The notes under the pieces were generated by a model. It saw only the letters and a list, made by a program, of their open reading frames with translations, made no database searches and had not been told where the DNA came from. This document shows positions 17,239 to 25,441 of a DNA stretch of 33,727 bases, piece after piece (the stretch's first letter is position 1; each line of letters opens with the position of its first letter). Made by a program: the position numbers and the translations under genes. This DNA is from Candidatus Villigracilis propinquus. Lineage in GTDB: Bacteria > Chloroflexota > Anaerolineae > Anaerolineales > Villigracilaceae. The stretch is taken from assembly GCA_016714565.1 (NCBI GenBank), contig JADKDM010000016.1, positions 1 through 33,727 of the forward strand, read 5' to 3'.

Positions 17239-17937
17239 ATGAATAAAATACCATTGAAGACCGACATTCTCCTCAAGCGATTACAAGCGTTTGAATTCCT
17301 GCGTGGACTAGATCACGAGATTTTGTTTACACTGTCAAAGAGTGCGGTATGGAAAGTTTTTGCGCCAGACACTGTAGTATTTTGGGAAGGGGATACGGAA
17401 ACCAATTTATATTACCTGCAATATGGCTCGTTGAAAGTATTGAAGACTTCATCAGAGGGGCGCGAACAGGTCTTGCGTTTTCTGGATGCGGGCGAGATAT
17501 TTAATGAGATTGGCGTGTTTGCAAAACGCGCAAACCCTGCCACTGCGATTGCCTTGGAAGAATCGGGGATTTGGTTACTGCCGCGACAGGCATTGGAAGA
17601 TGTTTTATTGGCGCATCCACGTACGGCGTTGCAGATCATGGAAACCATGGCGGATCGCTTCATCAGCCTTGTGGCATTGACGGCAGATTTATCATTACGT
17701 ACTGTGGAAGCGCGATTTGCAAAACTTTTGCTTGAACAAGCCGAAGGGGATGTGATCGAACGCCGCCGCTGGACAACGCAGGCAGAAATGGCATCACATC
17801 TCGGTACTGTGCCAGATGTATTGAGTCGCGTGATCCGCGAGTTGACGAAGGCGGGATTGATCGAAATGGATAAACATCACATTCGTATTTTGGATCGCAA
17901 GGGCTTGACAGAGCGAGCAATGATTCAGGGCAAATAA
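17239..17937 (+). CDS. Crp/Fnr-family transcription regulator (copy 2)
   Basis: 232 residues from ATG 17239 (MNKIPLKTDILLKRLQAFEF); a start at 17173 would add an implausible Cys-containing leader. It aligns along its whole length with the regulator at 2359-3042: sensor barrel with VVFWEGDTETNLYYLQYGSL and GEIFNEIGVFAKRANP, then the winged helix with the identical recognition segment LGTVPDVLSRVIRELTKAGL. No cysteine, so no Fe-S sensing. It is followed by the same cupin and the same palindromic promoter as copy 1. This is a duplicated regulator-target module. Ligand unknown; heme/NO sensing of the DNR kind is a reasonable guess. Confidence 0.92.
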   Translation: MNKIPLKTDILLKRLQAFEFLRGLDHEILFTLSKSAVWKVFAPDTVVFWEGDTETNLYYLQYGSLKVLKTSSEGREQVLRFLDAGEIFNEIGVFAKRANPATAIALEESGIWLLPRQALEDVLLAHPRTALQIMETMADRFISLVALTADLSLRTVEARFAKLLLEQAEGDVIERRRWTTQAEMASHLGTVPDVLSRVIRELTKAGLIEMDKHHIRILDRKGLTERAMIQGK

Positions 17938-17954
17938 TAACTGGGAGCAAAAAC

Positions 17955-18003
17955 CCGACAAAAGTCGGAGCATGAAGCGTGGGAAAGGGTTAAAGTCAGA
18001 CAT
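17955..18003 (+). promoter_or_regulatory. Class II Crp/Fnr-type promoter of cupin copy 2
   Basis: Palindrome CCGACAAAAGTCGG at 17955-17968. TAAAGT at 17991-17996 acts as -10 box and gives a start at 18003, so the palindrome centre is at -41.5. An AAGGAG ribosome site follows, and the cupin ATG lies 18 nt after the start. Confidence 0.78.
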
Positions 18004-18020
18004 ATCCAAAAGGAGATCCT

Positions 18021-18344
18021 ATGTCTGACACAACTTCTCAAATCTATTTTACAGATACAAAAGCAAAGGCTGTTTTCGCCGCAGATGGTCCAAAGCCACA
18101 ATTCCTGATCGACACGCCGCAGTTCAAGGCGTTGGTTGTTGGGCTGGAGGCAGGCGGACAAATTCCCGTCCACCCTGGTGAGACAGCGATGTATCATTTT
18201 CTCGAAGGCACAGGTTTAATGACCGTTGGCGACGAGTCTTTCGAGATCAAGCCTGGCGTGACGGTTGTCGTACCGAGCGGCGAGCGGCGCGGCATGAACG
18301 CAAAGACGCGCGTTATCTTTTTGGGGTCCAAAGGAGAATCGTAG
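18021..18344 (+). CDS. Small cupin-domain protein (copy 2)
   Basis: 107 residues, intact. A single conserved cupin barrel: motif 1 around GGQIPVHPGETAMYHFLEG has two His that could bind metal, and motif 2 around KPGVTVVVPSGERRG lacks its usual His. Such stand-alone cupins may be enzymes or small-ligand sensors; no substrate can be named. It is driven by the palindromic Crp/Fnr-type promoter directly downstream of its own regulator gene, has a good ribosome site (AAAAGGAG) and is followed by a strong terminator, so it is a one-gene transcript. Confidence 0.88.
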   Translation: MSDTTSQIYFTDTKAKAVFAADGPKPQFLIDTPQFKALVVGLEAGGQIPVHPGETAMYHFLEGTGLMTVGDESFEIKPGVTVVVPSGERRGMNAKTRVIFLGSKGES

Positions 18345-18408
18345 CCTCAGTTGAGGCGATTCCTCTATTATCTTTAATCCTCCATCATACAGATGGGATT
18401 GAAAAAAT

Positions 18409-18447
18409 ATAAACGGACTCTGAATAATTGTTTCAGAGTCCGTTTAT
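18409..18447. terminator. Bidirectional terminator
   Basis: 15-bp perfect stem ATAAACGGACTCTGA (18409-18423) and its complement (18433-18447), flanked by A/T runs, about 65 nt after the cupin stop and 100 nt before the end of the convergent VIT1 gene. Confidence 0.88.
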
Positions 18448-18549
18448 TATGATCACAAGTTATTTCCCTCAAAATGAGGAGACCCGACAATATCCTCCAC
18501 CGCGTCAAATCCATTCGTCATAAACTTTACGAGGTAGATCACATTCCTG

Positions 18550-19356
18550 TTATCCGCCAATCCCCTTTAACAGCGCACCGACAACGTAAGCCACACCCGC
18601 CGCCAGCCCGCCGACGATCAGCATTTCCAATCCACTGCGGATGGGGTTGAGTTTGGTTACCAGCACTTTTGATGCGCCCAGCCCAAAAAGAGCCAGCGCC
18701 GACAGCGCGATGGAGATGGGGAAAGCCGCTTCTGATGAAATTGGAAAAGCCAGCCCAAGTAGATAAACGATCAATGGCACCGCGCCTGCGATGATGAATG
18801 AGATAAACGTCACCAGCCCATTGGTGAGGGGATTGCTCTCGTCTTCCATCATTCCCAATTCATCCAACATCATGGCTTTCACCCATCGTTTTGGCTCACG
18901 GCTTTGGATTTGCACTAATTGATGCGCTTCATCCTCCGTGTAACCACGTTTGAGATAGACCTCGATTAACTCGGATCGCTCGCCATCGGGGAAGTGTTCC
19001 ACTTCCCAAGCCTCACGCTCCCACTCCTTACGATAATATTCCTGTTCACTTTTGGTCGAGAGGTACGCACCTGTTGCCATTGAAAAACCGTCTGCGAAAA
19101 GGTTAGCTAACCCAAGAATAAGAATGACAGGCGTACCCAATTGCGCGCCCGCCACCCCGCTGACTACTGCAAATGTGGTGATGATTCCGTCCAGCCCACC
19201 GTAAACCATTTCTCCGAGATATTGGCTCTCAGCGCCGCCATGTTCCTCTGATGCCTGTGAGATGGCTTTATTCGCATGCGCGTGCGCTGAAGCCTGCTTG
19301 TCGCCGTGTTCAAATGCCTTGCGTGCCTCTTCGAGGCGTTTGGATGGTCCTGTCAT
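18550..19356 (-). CDS. VIT1/CCC1-type iron/manganese transporter
   Basis: 268 residues from ATG 19356, which overlaps the b561 stop by spacing of one base. A His-rich charged N-terminus (about 1-45) precedes the first membrane segment, which starts GEMVYGGLDGIITTFAVVSG, the hallmark of the VIT/CCC1 family. Then come GLANLFADGFSMATGAYLS, a cytoplasmic metal-binding helical insert rich in Glu (about 105-165), and three further helices. Known members move ferrous iron or manganese out of the cytosol. Co-transcription with cytochrome b561-2 suggests a joint redox/iron function, which is inferred. Confidence 0.9.
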   Translation of the reverse strand: MTGPSKRLEEARKAFEHGDKQASAHAHANKAISQASEEHGGAESQYLGEMVYGGLDGIITTFAVVSGVAGAQLGTPVILILGLANLFADGFSMATGAYLSTKSEQEYYRKEWEREAWEVEHFPDGERSELIEVYLKRGYTEDEAHQLVQIQSREPKRWVKAMMLDELGMMEDESNPLTNGLVTFISFIIAGAVPLIVYLLGLAFPISSEAAFPISIALSALALFGLGASKVLVTKLNPIRSGLEMLIVGGLAAGVAYVVGALLKGIGG

Positions 19357-19357
19357 T

Positions 19358-19906
19358 TTATTGATCTCCTGTTTTTTTCTCATACCACATGCGTGACAGC
19401 AGGTTGTCCTTGAGCACGAACTGGTGATACAACGCCGCTTCAACGTGCAACACAACCAAGAGTGCCAGCACAGGAGCGATGACCCCATGCAACATACGCG
19501 CGTTGAAAGTGTAAAAGTCCACTAACAGGGCCGCGCCTGACCCGCCAAAGATGATGGGCAACAAGCCTGCCTGTAAAGAAAGGGATATTCCGCTGACTGC
19601 CATCAGAAACACAATCGTATATAACAAGTAATGGACTACCTTGCCAATCCAATCCAAAAATGCGTTACCTGCTGTGGCATGGACTGGTCTGGGCAGGCGA
19701 AAGCGGGTAATGAAACGGGTAATGATAACGATCAGGGTAATGTAACCCAGCGTAATATGAGCAGTAAGCAATGCGATTTTCCCGGTATCATTTGGAAGTC
19801 TGCTCATGTATGTACCGAGCAGAAACATGGCGAAGAGCAGAACTACTGTCAGCCAATGGAAAGTGACTTGCAAGATGTGGTAACGAGTGGGTGCATTTTT
19901 TGTCAT
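19358..19906 (-). CDS. Cytochrome b561-type membrane protein (copy 2)
   Basis: 182 residues, intact. Four helices with b-heme His candidates in helix 1 (QVTFHWLTV), helix 2 (LTAHITLGYI) and later segments (VVHYLLYTIVF, ARMLHGVIAPVLALLVVLHVEAALYHQF). It matches the broken copy at 1438-1962 through the end and served as the template to locate that frameshift. It precedes VIT1 and follows the PIG-L gene on the same strand. It likely mediates quinol-linked transmembrane electron transfer, with the donor unknown. Confidence 0.9.
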   Translation of the reverse strand: MTKNAPTRYHILQVTFHWLTVVLLFAMFLLGTYMSRLPNDTGKIALLTAHITLGYITLIVIITRFITRFRLPRPVHATAGNAFLDWIGKVVHYLLYTIVFLMAVSGISLSLQAGLLPIIFGGSGAALLVDFYTFNARMLHGVIAPVLALLVVLHVEAALYHQFVLKDNLLSRMWYEKKTGDQ

Positions 19907-19943
19907 ATTTTTTCCTTTTGATAGAAATGTTGACGGTTGAAAT

Positions 19944-20672
19944 TTAAAGGCTCATTAAGGTTTGGGAGTTGGATTGCTTTGATTTGACAAGCAAGTCAGG
20001 GCGAAATAGTACCGTTTGAAAATGTTCCGTTCCCAGGAACAGATGTTGCTTCTCGGGGGAAGCCTGTAAAATGGGTGATTCTCCCAATTGTGTTTGGTGG
20101 CAGTGGATGGCAGACATTTTCGCATTCCAAACTGTTGATACATCCACAGTGAGTGAGATGGAATGATCTGGCACGGAATGAATCTGCGTCATGCCTAACG
20201 TTTTGGCTAACGAATGCGGCACAGCAATAGCGTGAAGAGCAACCACATCCAGCGTACGGCGGAAGGCTTCTGTAGCAAAGCATCCGATGGCGATGTGATC
20301 GGGATGACCTGAGACTCCGTCAGATCCATACGTGAGTATCATTTGCGGACGCACTTCGCGGACGACTGCCAGGATTTCAGAAACAATCCTTTCAGGGTCG
20401 GCTTTTGAAAGTTGACCATCCTGATAGTCGAGCAAAAACGGCGGCTGGATTCCCAGGGCCGCGCAGGCGCAACGTAATTCGTTCTCGCGCACGGCAGGTA
20501 ATTCTTCTGGGGCGCACAGCGGCGGGTCACCGCGTGATCCAGCCTGTCCATGTGTGGCGGTCAACACCTGTACGCGCACGCCGCGTTGAGCCAACAATGC
20601 CAGCGTCCCGCCGCAACGGAAGGTCTCGTCGTCGGGGTGGGCAAATACGGCTAGCAAACTTGCGCTGGTCAT
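19944..20672 (-). CDS. PIG-L / LmbE-type N-acetylglucosaminyl deacetylase
   Basis: 242 residues from ATG 20672. The zinc-binding motif VFAHPDDETF lies at the N-terminus, and the second conserved block is GVSGHPDHIAIG. This family removes acetyl groups from GlcNAc-type conjugates, for example in the mycothiol, bacillithiol or GPI-like pathways; the substrate is not evident here. The start ATG overlaps the stop of the upstream small membrane gene as ATGA, so the two are translationally coupled. The alternative upstream start (20726) would overlap that gene by about 57 nt. Confidence 0.88.
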   Translation of the reverse strand: MTSASLLAVFAHPDDETFRCGGTLALLAQRGVRVQVLTATHGQAGSRGDPPLCAPEELPAVRENELRCACAALGIQPPFLLDYQDGQLSKADPERIVSEILAVVREVRPQMILTYGSDGVSGHPDHIAIGCFATEAFRRTLDVVALHAIAVPHSLAKTLGMTQIHSVPDHSISLTVDVSTVWNAKMSAIHCHQTQLGESPILQASPEKQHLFLGTEHFQTVLFRPDLLVKSKQSNSQTLMSL

Positions 20673-20896
20673 GATCTGACTTGTACGTTCTTCCGTTTCC
20701 ATTTTGTCCAGTATGGCAACACCCATAGATATGCGCCGCTGATTGCCATGATAATCATGAGCATCGCCTGTATACGCTGAGCATTATCACCCAAAGGTGT
20801 TCCGCGCGTGAAGATGACAGTCAACAGTAATGCAATGAAAGGCAGAACAAGCCAGCGGTGAAACTTGCGCAGCCATTTGTTTAGAAATTTGTTCAT
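20669..20896 (-). CDS. Small two-helix membrane protein, PepSY-TM-like
   Basis: 75 residues. Two hydrophobic helices, WLVLPFIALLLTVIF and MLMIIMAISGAYLWVLPYW, are separated by a short loop, with basic ends (MNKFLNKWLRKFHRW, TKWKRKN). The pattern LRKFHRW...P plus a second helix ending in LPYW resembles small PepSY-associated membrane proteins. It is coupled by ATGA overlap to the PIG-L gene and lies after the MacB-type permease. Function unknown. Confidence 0.6.
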   Translation of the reverse strand: MNKFLNKWLRKFHRWLVLPFIALLLTVIFTRGTPLGDNAQRIQAMLMIIMAISGAYLWVLPYWTKWKRKNVQVRS

Positions 20897-20966
20897 AGTT
20901 TATTATCCTCGTTTGATCTGATTTACTTCACGGCTTGTGCAGTGATCAGTTTGATTTAGGTGCGTT

Positions 20967-22226
20967 TTATTCATACCGCAATGCCTCAATGGGCTTCAAA
21001 CCCGCGGCATGATTGGCGGGGTAAATGCCGAAGAACAATCCGACTGCCACCGAGAAACTGACCGCCAGCATAACAGATTGAGACGTGACGACGGCGCTGG
21101 TCACCCCTGAAGCATTTACCAGCAAGGCAATGCCCACGCCAACGGCAATGCCGATTGCGCCGCCTGCCAGGCTTAGGATGATCGCCTCCAACAGGAACTG
21201 GGTCAGGATATCCACCTTGCGTGCGCCCATGGCTTTACGTAATCCGATCTCGCGCGTGCGTTCCGTCACCGAGACCAGCATGATATTCATGATGCCAATT
21301 CCACCGACCAGCAGACTGATGGCGGCAATCGCGCCCAAAAATACGACCAGAATATTAGTGACCTGCGTGAGGGTTGCCAGCAAATCAGCCTGGCTGACCA
21401 CGCTGAAATCGCCTTCCTCACCAGATTTGAAACCGTGCCGTCGCAGGAGCAGGGTATTGATCTGATTGGTAATCGCATCCACACGCTCTTCATTTCCGAC
21501 CACAACGTTCACCGAAGTAACAACAGATTCTCCCTGCGCGTTACGTCCATCAAAAATTTTGGTCTGTGCGGTGGTGATGGGAACGATGATGGCGTTATCG
21601 GGATCGCTAAAGCGTGAACCACCCTGAGGGGACAGAATCCCCACCACGGTCAGCGAGACGCGCCCGCCCGCAGCGCCCGGCATCGAGACTTTAATTTTCT
21701 GTCCAATTGGGTCGAAGCCGCCGAACAAGTCCCTCGCGGCAGTGCTTCCTAAAACAGCCACCGTCTCCCGTCCGCTCACATCTCCTTCGGTGATAAAACG
21801 TCCGCGGCTGATTTCCATGCCAAAAGCCGTGAGATATTCAGGAGTGGCACCGGTAACTTTGGTGTTGATATTGGCAGAGCCAAAGATCACTTGTGTATTG
21901 CCTGTAAACTCCGGCGCAACAATGGTTGCATCCGGTACGTTGCGCGGATCTGCGATGGCTTGTGCATCAGCGTAGGTCAGGCTGGCAGCGCTTCCGCTCG
22001 GAGCTTGCACTCCGCCCATTTGAAACGAGCCAGGCGCGACAAAGAGCAGGTTCGATCCTGCACCTGTGATCGAGCCGGTAATACTTTCCTGTACGCCCTG
22101 TCCAATGGAAAGCAGGGCAATGACTGCCGCTACGCCGATGATAACTCCCAGCATGGTCAACCCGGAGCGCATTTTGTTGGCGTTCAAACCATTCCACGCC
22201 GTTATTAAACTTTCAATCCAGTCCAT
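20967..22226 (-). CDS. MacB-type ABC transporter permease (exporter 1)
   Basis: 419 residues, normal family length. N-terminal helix in the MacB_PCD pattern (MDWIESLITAWNGLNANKMR, SGLTMLGVIIGVAAVIALLS), a periplasmic domain of about 220 residues, then the FtsX-type block: GGIGIMNIMLVSVTERTREIGLRKAMGAR, a third helix pair, and C-terminal GLFFGIYPANHAAGLKPIEALRYE (each quoted in part of the family motif). It works with the ATPase encoded immediately upstream (stop and start overlap as TAATG). MacB permeases are mechanotransmitters that drive export of substrates from the outer face of the membrane. Confidence 0.9.
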   Translation of the reverse strand: MDWIESLITAWNGLNANKMRSGLTMLGVIIGVAAVIALLSIGQGVQESITGSITGAGSNLLFVAPGSFQMGGVQAPSGSAASLTYADAQAIADPRNVPDATIVAPEFTGNTQVIFGSANINTKVTGATPEYLTAFGMEISRGRFITEGDVSGRETVAVLGSTAARDLFGGFDPIGQKIKVSMPGAAGGRVSLTVVGILSPQGGSRFSDPDNAIIVPITTAQTKIFDGRNAQGESVVTSVNVVVGNEERVDAITNQINTLLLRRHGFKSGEEGDFSVVSQADLLATLTQVTNILVVFLGAIAAISLLVGGIGIMNIMLVSVTERTREIGLRKAMGARKVDILTQFLLEAIILSLAGGAIGIAVGVGIALLVNASGVTSAVVTSQSVMLAVSFSVAVGLFFGIYPANHAAGLKPIEALRYE

Positions 22227-22924
22227 TATGAGACTCCTTGTTGTTGCGGTTTTGCAATCAGCCCATCCTGGAAGTGGATGATGTGCTTTGCCTGAGACGC
22301 GACCTTTGGGTCATGCGTCACCATCACCACCGTCAGCCCCTGTTCGCGGTGCAGGCGATGCAAGATTTCCATCACCTCCGCGCCGGACTTTGAATCCAGG
22401 TTGCCAGTCGGTTCGTCAGCCAGCAAAATGGACGGTTGTTGTGCCAATGCACGGGCAATCGCCACGCGCTGTTGCTGTCCGCCGGAAAGTTCGGTGGGAA
22501 GATGGCGCATGCGATCTCCCAATCCAACCAGTTCCAGCATTTCACGCGCGCGTTTGGCGCGATCACCGCGCGGCAGGCGCTTATCACCGCGCTGGTATTG
22601 CAGGGGTAACATCACCTGTTGAAGTGCATTCACGCGTGAGAGCAAGTTGAAACTTTGGAAGACAAAGCCAATCTCGCGGTTGCGGACTGAGGCAAGTTGT
22701 GTGTCATCCATTCCGCTCACTTCGACGCCGTTCAGCCAGTACTCACCAGCGGTGGGCGAATCCAGGCAGCCGATGATGTGCATCAGCGTGGATTTACCCG
22801 AGCCAGATGGTCCGGTAATCGCCACCCATTCGCCTTTGGCGATCTCAAGCGAGACGCCGCCCAGTGCATGGACTTCCGCATCGCCCATCCCATACACTTT
22901 GGTCATGTTTTGGATCGCGATCAT
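22226..22924 (-). CDS. MacB-type ABC transporter ATPase (exporter 1)
   Basis: 232 residues from ATG 22924 (MIAIQNMTKVYGM), two bases past the adaptor stop; a GTG at 22939 is the alternative. Walker A GPSGSGKST, Q-loop VFQSFNLL, signature LSGGQQQRVAIARAL, Walker B ILLADEPTGNLD and H-loop VMVTHD are all intact. LolD/MacB-subfamily ATPase, belonging with the adaptor and permease genes on either side. Confidence 0.93.
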   Translation of the reverse strand: MIAIQNMTKVYGMGDAEVHALGGVSLEIAKGEWVAITGPSGSGKSTLMHIIGCLDSPTAGEYWLNGVEVSGMDDTQLASVRNREIGFVFQSFNLLSRVNALQQVMLPLQYQRGDKRLPRGDRAKRAREMLELVGLGDRMRHLPTELSGGQQQRVAIARALAQQPSILLADEPTGNLDSKSGAEVMEILHRLHREQGLTVVMVTHDPKVASQAKHIIHFQDGLIAKPQQQGVS

Positions 22925-22925
22925 C

Positions 22926-23998
22926 TCATTGTCCCCCACTAAACATGGGATTGTGCATTAACTCGGTGTCTTGAATTGGATTGGCATACACCGTTATCAC
23001 ATCCCCTTCTTCAATACCACTCAGGATTTCAATCTGCGTATCGGTGATCAATCCCAACGTGACTGCTACACGCTCAGACCCAGAGGCGGTCACCCGCGTC
23101 AGATAAGCCTGCCCACCTTCTGTCTCGACTGCACGGAAGGGAATGACCAATGTGTCCTTGCGTTCCTCAAGGATGAACATGACGTTCACTGTCATGCCGG
23201 AGCGCAGAGGCAAAGCCTGCCCTGAGCCTGTCGAGGGTCGGTTGGATCGAGGCGAACTGTAACAGGATACAGCACCACACCCGACTGGACAGCAGCGGTT
23301 GGTGCAATCTCGATCACCTCGCCGCTCACTTCCACGCCGGGGAAAGCGTCCACTGTGACGACAACCGTCATGCCCATCTCGATGCGCGCCACATCGGTTT
23401 CGTCGAGATTGACCTCAACATCCAAGTTCGAAAGATCACTCAAAATAATGACAGTCTGACCGCTATTTGCCATTTCGCCCGGCTCGACAAACAATGCCGT
23501 GACAACACCGTTGATGGGCGACTTCAGTGTGGCTTGCTCCAGCCGCCATTCCGCCTGTTGCAGGGAAACTTGCGTCTGTTCCAGTTTGGCTTTGGATCTT
23601 TTCACTTGATCAGATTCTTCGTAGTAATCATTCCGCATGTCTGAAAGATCATACTCTGCGATGGACACTGAGAGACGCGCCTGTTCCACCTGCCATTCCA
23701 AATCTTTTGTGTCTAACCGCAGGAGGGGTTGCCCTGATTCCGTTTGCTCTCCCTCAGTTACGAGCGTTTCCGCCACACGTCCGCCCGTTGTGAATGCCAG
23801 CCCAATTTCAACGCGCGGCACAATACTGCCAGAGGCGTCCACCGTCACGGACAGATCGCCGCGTTCAACGACTGCGGTTTCTGTCGCAGATGATTCGACT
23901 GCCGCCGCTTTTTTTGCGGCAACCTGACGAAAAGCCATAAAACCCAGCACGGCGATCACGACGACTACAAAAACGATCAAAGTGTTTTTCTTGTTCAT
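22926..23998 (-). CDS. HlyD/MacA-type periplasmic adaptor (exporter 1), frame broken by a small repeat
   Basis: About 355 residues when joined. N-terminal membrane anchor (LIVFVVVVIAVLGFMAF), lipoyl/barrel half (VVERGDLSVTVDASGSIVPR), a coiled-coil hairpin (about 90-150), second barrel half (SPINGVVTALFVEPGEM) and beta-barrel/MP domain (LDETDVARIEMGM, LPLRSGMTVNVMFI). The frame is lost at 23215-23237, where a repeat-like segment (GCCTGCCCTGAGCCTGTCG) lies between LDPTD and LRSGMTV. Removing it brings the two conserved parts together. Links the inner-membrane MacB pump to outer components or the cell surface. Confidence 0.85.
23215..23237. repeat. Dispersed repeat (cctgagcctgtcgag type) inside the adaptor gene
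   Basis: This 23-base segment is of the widely seen type CCTGAGCCTGTCGAAG / CTTCGACAGGCTCAGG that is scattered in many bacterial genomes. Here it lies in coding sequence and coincides exactly with the point where the adaptor reading frame breaks, so a repeat insertion is a better explanation than a homopolymer error. Confidence 0.6.
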
Positions 23999-24070
23999 GA
24001 GATTCTCTCTTTCTATCTAATTTGAATTATTTTTTCACACAACCTGGAACTTTTATCTGTAAACCTACTC

Positions 24071-24664
24071 TCAAGATATGCTTTCCAGCTCAGTCAACTC
24101 AATATCCAGCCCACCACTGCGCTTGATTCCAGTTTGGATCAGCCAGCCAATCAGAATCGTCACGGGCAAAGTCAACGCCAGCCGCGTTAGCATAAAGGAC
24201 GGTCCAAGAAAATTGGCTTCGACCAGAAGTTGCGGGATTTTCATTGCTGCCCAGGCATTCAGAAGGATGATGATATTAAGTGGACTGGCGCCATTTTTCA
24301 ACAGCATGGCGGCGATGGGAAAAGCAATATACAGTGGACCAGTCGGTGCGGCGCCGAACAAAAGCGCAAGCAGAATCCCCTTCCAGCCTGACTCGTGCCC
24401 GAGATATTTGGCGATCAACTGTTTTGGCACCCAGACCTCGAACAAGCCCATCAACACCGTTACCGGAATGATGATCACCATTAATTCAATCAGGCAGTCC
24501 CAGGTATTGCTCATCACCGGCGCGGCTTGCGCGGGCACGAATATCCACATCAACAGGTCTACGGCGGCGACGATTAATGCCAGGCGGTATTCGAGCAGCC
24601 ATTGCTTGAGCGTCTTTCGGGCAGGTTTTTCCTGCTGCGTTTGTTGTGTTAAGTCAGGTTTCAT
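24071..24664 (-). CDS. Permease half B (DUF318/ArsP-like)
   Basis: 197 residues. A cytoplasmic charged N-terminus, then five to six helices. Family-like blocks: MVIIIPVTVLMGLFEVWVP, YLGHESGWKGILLALLFGAAPTGPLY, and ALLLKNGAS-type loops (seen as MLLKNGASPLNIIILLNAWAAMKIPQLL). This is one half of the two-repeat DUF318 permease fold, which is usually fused in one protein (ArsP_1 type). The other half is the next gene, joined by an ATGA overlap. Together they would make a full transporter. Substrate unknown; arsenical or other oxyanion/organometal export is known for related ArsP proteins. Confidence 0.75.
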   Translation of the reverse strand: MKPDLTQQTQQEKPARKTLKQWLLEYRLALIVAAVDLLMWIFVPAQAAPVMSNTWDCLIELMVIIIPVTVLMGLFEVWVPKQLIAKYLGHESGWKGILLALLFGAAPTGPLYIAFPIAAMLLKNGASPLNIIILLNAWAAMKIPQLLVEANFLGPSFMLTRLALTLPVTILIGWLIQTGIKRSGGLDIELTELESIS

Positions 24665-25164
24665 TTCAGCACCATTCCAATGACAATCGCAATCACAAGG
24701 GCAAACAGCAGGTTAAGCAGGTTGCGGCTCAATGCCATCTTTTTGCCGAGATGTTTGATCTCCAGCGGCAGGGTCAATGTGTTTACCATCATCAGCCCGG
24801 TGAGGAATGCCGCCACAGTAGTCACACTGGCTCCAGCGCGCAGGAGGGAGGCGGCAAGCGGGATGCTGACTAGACTGGCGATATACAGCGCGGCTCCAAG
24901 GAAGAGCGCGGTGAGCGTTGCCGACCAGCCCGCTCCCTGTCCCAGATAACGGGCAATGATTTCGGGAGAGACGAGTCCCAGCAATAGACCGATCAATCCG
25001 ATGAAGGCAAGCAGGATCGGCAGCATCCCAAAGAATGATTTGACCGCTATTTTCAGCGCCTGCTTTGCCTTGGCTCGATCTCGCAGCGCCAGGATTCCTA
25101 ATGCGCCAAAAACGATGACGTAGGTACTCCAGGTGAATGTTGATGACAAATTGACCTCTTCCAT
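24661..25164 (-). CDS. Permease half A (DUF318/ArsP-like)
   Basis: 167 residues and five helices. It has the same internal pattern as its neighbour: FGMLPILLAFIGLIGLLLGL, RYLGQGAGWSATLTALFLGA, LYIASLVSIPLAASLLRAGAS and AAFLTGLMMVNTLTLPLEI. YLGqgaGW corresponds to YLGhesGW of the partner, confirming that the two are halves of one duplicated fold. It is first in its operon, with a palindrome-driven promoter 77-125 nt upstream. The exporter and PIG-L/b561/VIT1 genes follow on the same strand with short gaps and could be part of a long transcript. Confidence 0.78.
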   Translation of the reverse strand: MEEVNLSSTFTWSTYVIVFGALGILALRDRAKAKQALKIAVKSFFGMLPILLAFIGLIGLLLGLVSPEIIARYLGQGAGWSATLTALFLGAALYIASLVSIPLAASLLRAGASVTTVAAFLTGLMMVNTLTLPLEIKHLGKKMALSRNLLNLLFALVIAIVIGMVLK

Positions 25165-25240
25165 TAATCTGATGGATTTGAAGTTTTTGCTTTGGCAGAC
25201 TGTAAAGCCCGCTCAGAAAGTTGTAGCAGGGTTTCCTGTA

Positions 25241-25289
25241 TCATGTCATTATAGAAGGGTGTTTCATTTTCCTTTACGACTTTTGTCGG
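25241..25289 (-). promoter_or_regulatory. Class II Crp/Fnr-type promoter of the split permease operon
   Basis: Palindrome ACGAC-TTTT-GTCGG at 25276-25289 and a perfect TATAAT on the minus strand at 25253-25248, giving a start at 25241. The palindrome centre is at -41.5, the best-formed example in the window. It is divergent from the next promoter. Confidence 0.8.
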
Positions 25290-25330
25290 AAAAAACGATC
25301 CAAAATGCTTTTTTGAATTTTCCCGTCATT

Positions 25331-25381
25331 TACCGACAAAAGTCGGTACCCTTTCCACAGGCATGACATAAACTACATTCA
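25331..25381 (+). promoter_or_regulatory. Class II Crp/Fnr-type promoter of the 25442 membrane gene
   Basis: 18-bp palindrome TACCGACAAAAGTCGGTA at 25331-25348, the most symmetric copy. TAAACT at 25369-25374 as -10 box gives a start at 25381, placing the centre at -41.5. The leader to the ATG is about 60 nt. Confidence 0.75.
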
Positions 25382-25441
25382 ACAGTCGCGAAGACGCATC
25401 AAAAAGAAATACACATTGCTTGTCATAACAAAAGGAAAAAT

